Assembly: GCA_028288585.1 (NCBI GenBank)
Contig: JAQBNL010000090.1
Location: 1 to 36,319 of the forward strand
DNA: 36,319 nucleotides
Direction: 5' to 3'
From: Chitinophagaceae bacterium
GTDB lineage: Bacteria; Bacteroidota; Bacteroidia; Chitinophagales; Chitinophagaceae
The position numbers were made by a program, and so were the translations under genes. The notes under the pieces were generated by a model that saw nothing but the letters and a program-made list of their open reading frames with translations, ran no database searches and was not told the origin of the DNA. This document shows positions 18,020 to 25,541 of the stretch, piece by piece (position 1 is the stretch's first letter; every line of letters starts with the position of its first letter).

Positions 18020-18791
18020 GTTGCGTTTCTTTTACAAAAATTTCTGAATGTAATATCCGTGTTTTTAAAAACATTGCATAGGCATTGCGATGCTCTTCAG
18101 CAGAAGTAAATGGTACATCTATCATCAACCATTCATTTGGAATCAATGAAACAATCTCATCTATCAATTTATCAGTTAAAATGCTGCGGAACTGTTTATC
18201 AACTTCTTCCAGTCTGCCTACTTGTTTAAGTAACACATGGTCTTTCACATGCGTAAAAGGTTGGCTGGCTTTCTCCTCCCATCCCTGCCATGAGTGATGA
18301 AAATATAATGCCGCTCCATGATCTATCAGCCACAATTCCTTATTCCATATCAGCATGTTTGTGTTGCGGCTGGTGCGGTCAACATTCATCAGCAGGCAAT
18401 CGAGCCACACAATTTTTGATGCAAGCGCCTCATCTATTTTTGTAACAACAGGATCAAACGTAGTGGAGCCGGAAAGGTAATGCAGCCCAAGATTAAGACC
18501 TACACTGGCTTTCAGCAGGTCCTGTATCTCTTCATCAGGCTCGGTACGGCCAAAAGCCTCATCAAGATTGGCAAATACTATCTCCGGAACTTTTAAGCCA
18601 AGCGCTTTGGCTATCTTCTCTCCTATCAGTTCAGCTATCAATGCTTTTACGCCCTGCCCGGCGCCACGAAATTTCAGCACATATAAAAAACCATCATCGG
18701 CCTCCGCAATAGCAGGCAGCGAACCTCCCTCCCGCAAAGCAGTTACGTAACGGGTAACATTTACATTTCTTATCTGCAAGCCTGCATCCAT
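17997..18791 (-). CDS. HipA-like kinase
   Basis: The start is placed at the ATG at 18791, giving 264 residues. The family begins a few residues before VTRYVTALREGGSLPA, while the open frame extends upstream to 18935 with unconserved, low-quality sequence. Kinase features are visible: ATP-contacting K40 in FLYVLKFRGAGQG, AELIGEKIAKALGL, the catalytic loop NVDRTSRNTN (D138, N143) and the metal-binding DHG triad at about 157-159, in place of DFG. The protein is shorter than HipA toxins and belongs to the stand-alone HipA-like group. Its substrate is unknown. Its end overlaps the DUF3037 gene by 23 bases. No HipB-like DNA-binding antitoxin lies nearby, so a classical HipBA toxin pair is unlikely. 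Confidence 0.85.
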   Translation of the reverse strand: MDAGLQIRNVNVTRYVTALREGGSLPAIAEADDGFLYVLKFRGAGQGVKALIAELIGEKIAKALGLKVPEIVFANLDEAFGRTEPDEEIQDLLKASVGLNLGLHYLSGSTTFDPVVTKIDEALASKIVWLDCLLMNVDRTSRNTNMLIWNKELWLIDHGAALYFHHSWQGWEEKASQPFTHVKDHVLLKQVGRLEEVDKQFRSILTDKLIDEIVSLIPNEWLMIDVPFTSAEEHRNAYAMFLKTRILHSEIFVKETQHARAGLI

Positions 18792-19011
18792 AAAACGAAA
18801 ATACGATAGTGGTTGTGAAGTTGGGGAGAAAATGGAATTGGGTGGGGAGAAGAAAATATTTTGGGCTGTGAGCATTTGTTCATTGATCAACTTCAGTTCC
18901 CGCTTTCCATTACAAATCCGCCGCAAGACCTTCACAAAACCTTCAGCGGGTTTTCCATTTCAATCGGGCAGCCTTGAAGCGAAGAATATAAACCAACAAT
19001 TTCAAATCCCC

Positions 19012-19030
19012 GGTTCGTGAGACACGAACC
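19012..19030. repeat. Perfect 8-bp palindrome with 3-base loop (GGTTCGTG-AGA-CACGAACC)
   Basis: An exact inverted repeat, GGTTCGTG then CACGAACC, lies in non-coding DNA. No T-run follows on either strand, so it is not a standard terminator. Its compact, GC-rich form in an AT-rich gap suggests a dispersed palindromic repeat, but copy number elsewhere in the genome cannot be seen. Confidence 0.6.
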
Positions 19031-19057
19031 ATGGAATAGGCTCGCAAAGACGTGCGA

Positions 19058-19065
19058 TAATTTTG
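19058..19065 (+). promoter_or_regulatory. Probable -7 element (TAATTTTG) of the zinc-ribbon gene
   Basis: TAATTTTG followed by TTATC lies 27 bases before the ATG at 19093. The same 13 bases occur before trxA. No clear -33 TTTG box is visible. Confidence 0.45.
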
Positions 19066-19092
19066 TTATCTTCCATATATCAAACACCACTT

Positions 19093-19281
19093 ATGAAACT
19101 CTTTAAAAATAAGGAACCACAAACGGTTGAAGTAAAAGGCAATCCACTTGTTTGTCCCATCTGTTCAAACAATCTTTTTTATACAAGAGATACATTTGTA
19201 CGCAGAGGCTTGTTTGCAAGGGATTGGGCAAAATGTTTTGTTTGCTCTGAATGCACCTATATATTTTGGTTTTGGAGCTAG
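19093..19281 (+). CDS. Small zinc-ribbon protein
   Basis: This 62-residue protein starts at the ATG at 19093. A TTG start at 19063 would fall inside the promoter element. It has two cysteine pairs, CPIC and CSEC, 28 residues apart and flanked by the sequence NNLFYTRDTFV and by a C-terminal aromatic run YIFWFWS. This matches a widespread family of tiny zinc-ribbon proteins, usually called nucleic-acid-binding without experimental proof. It is likely cytoplasmic. It is the only plus-strand gene between the kinase and hutI and has its own promoter element. Confidence 0.8.
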   Translation: MKLFKNKEPQTVEVKGNPLVCPICSNNLFYTRDTFVRRGLFARDWAKCFVCSECTYIFWFWS

Positions 19282-19292
19282 TATCTCGTTTC

Positions 19293-20522
19293 TTAAATAA
19301 ACTCTCCCCCGATCATCACCTTATCAATTAAATTATTACCAAACGAATAAGGCAAATACGCCAGTGAAGGAATTGGTTTTGTAAAAATGAGGTTTGCTTT
19401 TTTACCTACTGTAATACCCCCCAGTTCGTTACCGAGTTCCATTGCATAAGCGCCATTTATGGTGGCGGCATTAATGGCTTCTTCGGGTAGCATCCTCATT
19501 TGTATGCAGCTAAGGGCAACAACAAAATTCATATTACCGCTGGGTGATGAGCCGGGATTATAATCTGATGCAAGCGCTATAGCAGCACCACTATCAATGA
19601 GTTGTCTTGCCGGCTGCAATGGCATTCGAAGAAAAAATGCGGCGGTGGGAAGCAAAGTACTAACCCCTTTCCACTTTGTAAGAAGTGCTATGTCAGTTTC
19701 AGTAAGTGTCTCCAAATGATCCAGGGAAACGGCATTGAGTTTTATTCCTGTTTCTATTCCGCCAATGCTGTTGAGCTGGTTTACATGCAGCTTTGGTTTT
19801 AGGCCGTACTGCATTCCTGCCCTGCAAATAGTTTCTGTTTCTTCTGCAGAAAAAAATCCCTTTTCACAAAATACATCTATATAATCCGCCAGCTTTTCTT
19901 CAGCAATAATGGGAAGCATTTCATTAATGATAAGATCGATATAACCCTGATGGTTTTCTTTGTATTCAATTGGGTAAGTATGTGCGCCTAAAAAAGTGGA
20001 CTTGATGGAAAGCGATGACCTCTCTTTTAATTTTTTTATTACACGAAGCATTTTTAATTCACCCTCTACAGATAATCCATAACCGCTTTTAATTTCTATT
20101 GCACCTGTACCTAGTTTGCTTACTTCTTCCAGTCTTTTCCATGCCTGGTTAAATAATTCATCTTCTGAAGCCTGGTTTAATTTTTTGGCAGAATTTAAAA
20201 TGCCTCCACCTTTAGCCGCAATCTCTGCATAGCTTAATCCCTTTATCTTATCAACAAATTCATTTTCCCTGCTGCCTGCAAATACAAGATGGGTGTGGCT
20301 ATCGCACCAGGCGGGAAGAATGATCCCCTCCAAATCCCCCCCGGTGGCGGAGACTTTTGGAGCATCTTTCATTTCGCCATATTCTGCAATGATGCCGTCT
20401 TCAATAATTAAATATGCATTTTCAATTACAGGTAAGTGGGCAAGTTCTTCTCCTCTTAATAAATGTGTTTGTTCTCTTACATTTACAAGTTGCTTTATGT
20501 TTGTTATTATTTGTGAGGGCAT
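19293..20522 (-). CDS. hutI: Imidazolonepropionase
   Basis: HutI opens the ring of 4-imidazolone-5-propionate to give N-formimidoyl-L-glutamate, the substrate of HutG. The 409-residue protein has the amidohydrolase metal motif in DSHTHLVFAGSRE (H76, H78). It also has EIKSGYGLS, FLGAHTYP, KLHVNQLNSIGG (metal histidine), LDHLE and the ASDYNPGSSPSGN motif with the metal aspartate. Residues 54-65 (within APKVSATGGDLEG) are encoded by a GC-rich palindromic repeat that appears to have inserted in frame just before the beta-strand leading to the metal motif. The ATG shares one base with the stop of the VOC gene (TAATG), so the two form an operon. Confidence 0.93.
   Translation of the reverse strand: MPSQIITNIKQLVNVREQTHLLRGEELAHLPVIENAYLIIEDGIIAEYGEMKDAPKVSATGGDLEGIILPAWCDSHTHLVFAGSRENEFVDKIKGLSYAEIAAKGGGILNSAKKLNQASEDELFNQAWKRLEEVSKLGTGAIEIKSGYGLSVEGELKMLRVIKKLKERSSLSIKSTFLGAHTYPIEYKENHQGYIDLIINEMLPIIAEEKLADYIDVFCEKGFFSAEETETICRAGMQYGLKPKLHVNQLNSIGGIETGIKLNAVSLDHLETLTETDIALLTKWKGVSTLLPTAAFFLRMPLQPARQLIDSGAAIALASDYNPGSSPSGNMNFVVALSCIQMRMLPEEAINAATINGAYAMELGNELGGITVGKKANLIFTKPIPSLAYLPYSFGNNLIDKVMIGGEFI
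20328..20362. repeat. 35-bp palindromic, GC-rich repeat inside hutI
   Basis: The segment is bounded by CTCCAAA (20328-20334) and TTTGGAG (20356-20362), with C-rich and G-rich inner halves that partly pair. Its composition differs sharply from the AT-rich gene around it. It resembles the CTCCAAAAGT...TTTGGAG-type dispersed palindromes of Bacteroidota genomes (from memory). It is read in frame as residues 54-65 of HutI. Confidence 0.6.
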
Positions 20523-20893
20523 TATTCAGCTTTGAATGCAGGATTGTAAATGATACCGATAATATTATTCCAGGAATCTTTTACGGTGGCAACAATAATA
20601 TCTTCTCCAACATTTTGCGGGGGATGATGTGCTGTTGCTCCTAATGAAAGTAACCTGTTATATGAATCTTCAACATTATTTACTCCCCAGTACATCTCAA
20701 CATTCTCAGATTTTATTTCATTGCTTTCACCAGGCTGCAGACCAAGCTCGTAGCCGGCTATATTAAAGCCAACATAAAAAGGCATATCAAAATAAGGAAC
20801 AGTGTGAAACGCTTCTGTGTACCATTGTTTTGCTTTTTCTATATCAGGCACTTTATAAATAGCTGTGCGTAATCCTAAAAATTCTTTTTGCAT
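20522..20893 (-). CDS. VOC (glyoxalase/bleomycin-resistance fold) family protein
   Basis: This 123-residue protein has a single vicinal-oxygen-chelate domain. It begins LGLRTAIYKVPDIEKAKQWY, the typical first beta-alpha unit, continues with PFYVGFNIAGYELGLQP, and ends in KDSWNNIIGIIYNP, the usual DP-GN-like last strand. It is similar to many uncharacterised Bacteroidota VOC proteins, and no reaction can be assigned. It sits immediately upstream of hutI and overlaps its start by one base, so a role connected to histidine breakdown is possible but unproven. Confidence 0.87.
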   Translation of the reverse strand: MQKEFLGLRTAIYKVPDIEKAKQWYTEAFHTVPYFDMPFYVGFNIAGYELGLQPGESNEIKSENVEMYWGVNNVEDSYNRLLSLGATAHHPPQNVGEDIIVATVKDSWNNIIGIIYNPAFKAE

Positions 20894-20904
20894 AGTGTTG
20901 TATT

Positions 20905-20934
20905 AAAAAATAAAGATGCAGATTTCTCTGCATC
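20905..20934 (-). terminator. Terminator of the 147-residue membrane protein gene
   Basis: A 7-bp stem, GATGCAG (20915-20921) and CTGCATC (20928-20934), has a 6-base loop. On the minus strand it is followed by TTTATTTTTT. It ends the transcript of the gene at 20964-21407 and separates it from the VOC-hutI operon. Confidence 0.85.
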
Positions 20935-20963
20935 CTTACAATTATATCTTCTATTTAAAATTA

Positions 20964-21407
20964 CTAAACCGTAGTACTTACAGTACCCGATTTATTCATA
21001 GCGCTAAGTATAGCCCCTACCACAGCGCCTGTTATCCCCCACATTACAGTTGTAATACCAATATCGGCTGCCACTATATGCTTGCTCATTGTGTTAGTGG
21101 TTGCATACATAATAAGGTCAATGGATGCAGAAAACAAAAGGCCCAGCACCAGCCCTGTTACCAATCCTGAAGATAGAGATGCAACACCCGATTTGGAAAA
21201 TACATAAGCCAATAAAAAGCCTGCTAATAAATTTCCTAATATCAATGCCCACCATTGAAACTGTTCCATTGTCCTTTCTACATTTGTTGCACTGCCTGGA
21301 TGATCTTTAAAATATCCTGCGAAAAGATTACCATAAAATAGCCATCCGAGAAGAAAGAAAACTACTCCTCCAACTATTCCACCAATAAGAAAATTTTTCG
21401 TGTTCAT
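20964..21407 (-). CDS. Four-helix membrane protein, DUF1761-like
   Basis: This 147-residue protein has four hydrophobic segments (about residues 7-28, 52-70, 78-100 and 112-135) and glycine-rich helices such as GGIVGGVVFFLLGWLFYGNLF. The layout recalls the DUF1761 family of small membrane proteins, but this is a weak assignment. No function is known. It is a single-gene unit with its own terminator. An AT-only inverted repeat, AAAATATT...AATATTTT, lies about 35 bases upstream of the start and could be an operator. Confidence 0.75.
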   Translation of the reverse strand: MNTKNFLIGGIVGGVVFFLLGWLFYGNLFAGYFKDHPGSATNVERTMEQFQWWALILGNLLAGFLLAYVFSKSGVASLSSGLVTGLVLGLLFSASIDLIMYATTNTMSKHIVAADIGITTVMWGITGAVVGAILSAMNKSGTVSTTV

Positions 21408-21576
21408 AAATGGTTGTTTTGGTTAAAAAATAATAATTGAAAACTAAAATATTCAGATCTAAATATTTTTCACAATCGCTGCAGGTGAAGATCAAAGGAT
21501 ATATGCTTGTGTAACATACAGTAAAAGGTGGGAAAGTCAAAAAAATGAGATCACATTTTTATCACACTAATGTGGA

Positions 21577-22755
21577 TTACTTTTCATTTGCTTTTAACAG
21601 CCTGATAAAGTTGCCGCCTAAAATTTTACGGGTATCTTTTTTACTGTATCCTCTTGCTAATAATTCTTTTGTAATTAAAGGAAAATTTACAACTCCATCT
21701 AATAGTTGCGGAGTAGAATTGATACCATCAAAATCAGAGCCCAGCCCAACATGATCAACACCAATTAACTTTACTATATAATCAAGGTGATCGAACAATA
21801 AATGGAACGGCGCTTTCATTGCATCAACCTCAGCTTTGTATTTTTCTGATAATATCATATCAGCAAAGTAAGGTTCAGCATTTATCTTTAGCAGTGAATC
21901 TCTTTCCGTCTTATGCTTTTGTGCAAAAGCAGCATACTTTTTATTATAAGTACTGTCTAAAAATCCTGAGAAAAAATTCAGGTGAATAACACCTCCATTT
22001 TTACCTACCGCTTTTATCTGGTCATCTTTTAAATTGCGGAATGCAGGACATAGATTATACACGCAACTATGGGAAACTAAAACAGGTTTTGTTGTTATGC
22101 TGACAGCATCCCAAAAAGTTTTTTCTCCCACATGACTTAGATCCACCAACATTCCCAACTCATTCATTCGCTTAACCACATTCCTTCCAAAATCATTCAA
22201 ACCTTTTGGCTGGTGCAGTAAAGAGTCTTTCGTTTCTTCCATTGCCGAACTTGCCCACGGCGGGGAATTATTCCATGTTAGCGTCATGTAACGGGCGCCT
22301 CTTTTATATAAGCTGTCTAATTTATTAAGATCATTTTCTATCATGTGCCCGCCTTCCACACCAATCATAGCTGCCAGCTTTTTTTTTCGAACTGTTTTTA
22401 ATAATTCATGAGAAGAATAAACAATTTTCACCCTGCCCGGATTGCGTTCTGCTGTTGCATACAAAGTATCTATCTGGCGGTTTGCATAAGCAAATGGGTT
22501 TGGCTGTTTGCCATCGCACCAGATGGAAAATATTTGTACATCAACGCCGCCTTCTTTAAATCTATTAAGATCAGAATGCGTTTTACCACGAAGATCCTGG
22601 TCAAAACTATATCCACGCTCCAGGCAGGTAGTAAGAATATCATTATGGGTATCCACAACAATGGCTTTATTATGCAGTTTTTGATATTGGGCAAAGCCTG
22701 GGTGCATCCCAAAAGAGCTAAGAAGAAAAACAATGCAGGTTTTATATAATTTCAA
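21577..22755 (-). CDS. Membrane dipeptidase (M19, renal dipeptidase family), secreted
   Basis: This zinc dipeptidase of 392 residues has a signal peptide (about residues 1-23, ending GFAQ), so it is probably periplasmic. Family metal and active-site motifs are present: VDTHND (H37, D39), IGVEGGH with the bridging glutamate, LVDLSHVGEKT and LVSHSCV with metal histidines, and VGLGSDFDG with the catalytic aspartate. The segment YMTLTWNNSPPWASSA is also typical. It probably hydrolyses dipeptides taken from the environment or from cell-wall turnover. The gene stands alone on the minus strand. Confidence 0.93.
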   Translation of the reverse strand: MKLYKTCIVFLLSSFGMHPGFAQYQKLHNKAIVVDTHNDILTTCLERGYSFDQDLRGKTHSDLNRFKEGGVDVQIFSIWCDGKQPNPFAYANRQIDTLYATAERNPGRVKIVYSSHELLKTVRKKKLAAMIGVEGGHMIENDLNKLDSLYKRGARYMTLTWNNSPPWASSAMEETKDSLLHQPKGLNDFGRNVVKRMNELGMLVDLSHVGEKTFWDAVSITTKPVLVSHSCVYNLCPAFRNLKDDQIKAVGKNGGVIHLNFFSGFLDSTYNKKYAAFAQKHKTERDSLLKINAEPYFADMILSEKYKAEVDAMKAPFHLLFDHLDYIVKLIGVDHVGLGSDFDGINSTPQLLDGVVNFPLITKELLARGYSKKDTRKILGGNFIRLLKANEK

Positions 22756-22843
22756 TAGAAATATTTAAGAAATAAAGTAAAGCATTTTTACCCAAACACT
22801 ATCTTTAATAATCTAAACCCCTGTAAATTCTTACCTTGCCTGC

Positions 22844-23030
22844 ATGAAAAAAAATTCGTTGCTCTTATTGCTGGTGACTTTTGGTTGCACAACTATTACA
22901 CATACAAAAAAAGATCGACTGGGCTTATAAAATTGACAACTCAATGGTGAACACAGTGAATGTTATTGACAGGAAAAATATTATAGCTTCCACCATGGAT
23001 GGCAAAGTTGTACTTCTACAAATTAAATAA
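22844..23030 (+). pseudogene. Frameshifted remnant of a lipoprotein (beta-propeller-like tail)
   Basis: An ATG at 22844 opens a lipoprotein signal (KKNSLLLLLVTFGC, lipobox cysteine at about residue 15) but the frame stops after 28 codons. If one A is removed from the A7 run at 22906-22912, the frame continues through KIDWAYKIDNSMVNTVNVID and a tail ending in ASTMDGKVVLLQIK to a stop at 23030, about 61 codons in all. The tail resembles a single blade of a PQQ-like or other beta-propeller (IASTMDGKVVLL). It may be a deletion remnant of a larger lipoprotein with a further frameshift, a short intact gene spoiled by a homopolymer sequencing error, or a slippage-dependent gene. Confidence 0.55.
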
Positions 23031-23048
23031 ACTTATTTTTTACTTTTT

Positions 23049-25484
23049 ATGAAAACTATCAAAACACGCAAATTTTATTTATTAATCCTGCTATTACCCG
23101 CTTATTTATCCCTGCAGGCACAGCGGTTTGATACAGCGCTTTCAAAACTTAACGCCAACTACATGCAGGAAAAACTGCATCTGCATTTTGACAGGGCTAG
23201 TTATAATCCCGGAGAAACTATATGGTTTAAAGCTTATTTGTTTGCAGGAATTTATCCATCGCTGATTAGTAAAACACTATATGTTGAATTATTAGATGAT
23301 AAAGGAAAAATGATTGAGCGTAAAACCGCACCGGTTGTAATATCAAGCACTGCTTCATCATTTGACGTGCCTGAAAATTTTTCAGGCTCCGCAGTATATA
23401 TAAGAGCTTACACAAAGTGGATGCTGAATTTCGATTCATCATTTATATATAGCAAAGCCATTCCAATTATCAATTCAAATCCAACAGCCAATAAATCTAT
23501 CCCATTATCGCAAAAAACAAATGCAGCCGCAATAACACAACAACCCATATTTTTCCTGCAATTTTTTCCTGAAGGCGGAGACCTGGTTCAGCAGATAAAA
23601 TCCCGGGTGGCATTCAAAGCAACCAATAATACGGGATTGCCGGTTAATATAAGTGGAGATATACTTGACAGCAGGAAAAATAAAATTACATCCTTCTCAA
23701 GTGTACATGATGGTATGGGAAGTTTTGAATTGTTACCCCAACCGGGCGAAGTATACAAAGCTGTGTGGAAGGATGAAACAAAAAAAATACATGAAACCTT
23801 ATTACCTGTTGCCAAACAAAATGGCGTTGTGCTGGAGGTAAATAATAATTTAAATCAAATTGAATTTAAAGTTAAGAGTTCTGTTGATAACCCTCCGGGT
23901 TACCCGTTTGTATACGTGGTAGCGCAAATGGATCAACAACTTTTGTACAAGGCAAAAGCTAATATTACAAAAAAAATGATTGCTTCAGGTATCATTCCTT
24001 CAGAAAATTTACCTGCCGGTATAATACAGGTTACCTTATTTACACCTGATGAAAAGCCAATAGCTGAACGGATTACTTTTATAAATCTACCGGCTTATTC
24101 TTTTATAACCGATCTTAACGCTGCATTAAAAGATTTAGGCAAAAGAAAGAAAAACGTTATACAAATAGATGTGCCGGATACTATTCTTACTAATCTTTCG
24201 GTTAGCGTTACAGATGCAGAACTGGATCCTTTTCAAACAGAAGATAATATTTTTTCTCACGTGTTACTTACTGATGATATAAAAGGATATGTTCACAACC
24301 CGGCATATTATTTTTCAAGCGATGCAGATTCTGTTGCAGACCATCTTGATCTGGTGATGATGACAAACGGCTGGAGGAGATTTAAATGGGAAAATATTCT
24401 TGCAGGAAATTTTCCAAAATTAAATTACACCCCGGAAAATTATCTTTCTATAGAAGGCCGGATGTATGGAGTTAATAAGGCGTTGATGGCAAATAAAGAA
24501 ATGATCAGTATTATTCAATTAAAAAATGGCAACAAACAATTTTTGAATACCGCTATGCAGCCCGACGGTAAATTTACTTTTCCTGATATGATATTTTACG
24601 ATACCGCAAAATTTTATTACCAGGTTAATAATGATAAAAACAAATCACTTACTACAAGAGCAGATTTTGATATTAAAACCAGCTTTTTAAAAGAAGCACT
24701 ACGTCAAAAGCCTGACAGTAACTTATCATTACGTTTAGCCCCTCCCGATACAATAGTTTTGACAAAGAACAAAGAAATATACAAGGAGCAATTAAGCCGG
24801 GCGGAATTAAGTAAAGTAAAAACTTTAAAGGAAGTGGTGGTCACTACCAACAAAAAATCAAAAGAACAAATATTGGATGAACAATATACGTCCGGATTTT
24901 TTTCGGGTGGACAGGGGCATACCTTCTCTCCTGAAGATGATCCTGCTTTTAGTGCAGCACTAAATGTGTTACAATACCTGCAGGGAAGAGTGGCAGGCTT
25001 GCAAATATCCATGGGTTCTCCAGTTACTGCCACCAGACGGGGTTCAACAACCTCCTTTTTTTTAAATGAAATGCCGGTGGACGCCGATATGGTTCAAAAC
25101 ACACCGATGAGTGATGTTGCCATGGTAAAAGTATTTGACCCGCCATTTTTTGGCGCTTCCGGTGGAGGAGCAGGAGGCGCTATAGCCGTTTATTTAAAAA
25201 AGGGAGCCAATACATCTGATGCAAAGGGTTTAGATTTTATAAACATTGCCGGGTATTCTCCTGCTAAAGAATTTTATTCACCCGATTATTCAAAGCCTAA
25301 CCAATCAACTGATAACGATTACCGGAAAACTTTATATTGGAATCCATTTGTTATAACTAATAAAGAACACCGCCGGATTTTTTTACCTTTTTATAATAAT
25401 GATATTACCAGAAAAATAAAAATTATTATAGAAGGATGTAATGAAGATGGGAAATTAACACGTGCAGAAAAAGTACTGCAATAA
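23049..25484 (+). CDS. Secreted MG2-like protein with TonB-receptor plug domain and no beta-barrel
   Basis: This 811-residue exported protein has a signal peptide of about 25 residues (ending SLQAQ). The N-terminal part has a macroglobulin-type domain (KLHLHFDRASYNPGETIWFKAY is the classic start, near residues 42-63). Further Ig-like domains follow to about residue 590. The C-terminal part has LKEVVVTTNKK and a plug-like segment with LQYLQGRVAGLQI, RRGSTTSFFLNEMPVD and ASGGGAGGAIAVYLKKG. These are the plug-domain motifs of TonB-dependent receptors, but the protein ends soon afterwards without a 22-strand barrel. Such MG2/plug proteins are known in Bacteroidota and have no settled function. 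It follows the lipoprotein remnant by 18 bases. Confidence 0.87.
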   Translation: MKTIKTRKFYLLILLLPAYLSLQAQRFDTALSKLNANYMQEKLHLHFDRASYNPGETIWFKAYLFAGIYPSLISKTLYVELLDDKGKMIERKTAPVVISSTASSFDVPENFSGSAVYIRAYTKWMLNFDSSFIYSKAIPIINSNPTANKSIPLSQKTNAAAITQQPIFFLQFFPEGGDLVQQIKSRVAFKATNNTGLPVNISGDILDSRKNKITSFSSVHDGMGSFELLPQPGEVYKAVWKDETKKIHETLLPVAKQNGVVLEVNNNLNQIEFKVKSSVDNPPGYPFVYVVAQMDQQLLYKAKANITKKMIASGIIPSENLPAGIIQVTLFTPDEKPIAERITFINLPAYSFITDLNAALKDLGKRKKNVIQIDVPDTILTNLSVSVTDAELDPFQTEDNIFSHVLLTDDIKGYVHNPAYYFSSDADSVADHLDLVMMTNGWRRFKWENILAGNFPKLNYTPENYLSIEGRMYGVNKALMANKEMISIIQLKNGNKQFLNTAMQPDGKFTFPDMIFYDTAKFYYQVNNDKNKSLTTRADFDIKTSFLKEALRQKPDSNLSLRLAPPDTIVLTKNKEIYKEQLSRAELSKVKTLKEVVVTTNKKSKEQILDEQYTSGFFSGGQGHTFSPEDDPAFSAALNVLQYLQGRVAGLQISMGSPVTATRRGSTTSFFLNEMPVDADMVQNTPMSDVAMVKVFDPPFFGASGGGAGGAIAVYLKKGANTSDAKGLDFINIAGYSPAKEFYSPDYSKPNQSTDNDYRKTLYWNPFVITNKEHRRIFLPFYNNDITRKIKIIIEGCNEDGKLTRAEKVLQ

Positions 25485-25541
25485 TTTTTAACCTTATACT
25501 TCTGATGCCAGGATATATTTATATTTATTGTTGAAACAGGT

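Larger units (their letters stand above)
18792..19092. other. Intergenic stretch between divergent genes, repeat-rich
   Basis: This 301-base gap holds no supportable gene. A minus-strand frame (to 18935) is in phase with the kinase but does not look conserved. It contains two similar purine-rich words, GTTGGGGAGAAAAT near 18817 and GGGTGGGGAGAAGAAAAT near 18839. It also contains the hairpin at 19012-19030, a CGCAAAGACG word at 19043 and a -7 element at 19058. Confidence 0.6.

Noticed and set aside
17997-18791. Classical HipBA toxin-antitoxin pair
   Set aside because: The kinase is shorter than HipA toxins and the neighbour is DUF3037, not a helix-turn-helix HipB.
18792-18935. N-terminal extension of the HipA-like kinase
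   Set aside because: The family starts near MDAGLQIRNVNVTRY. The extension is unconserved-looking and rich in Ser/Pro/Phe, as from non-coding DNA.
19063-19092. Upstream TTG start for the zinc-ribbon gene
   Set aside because: It lies inside the -7 promoter element and adds residues not expected for the family; the ATG at 19093 is preferred.
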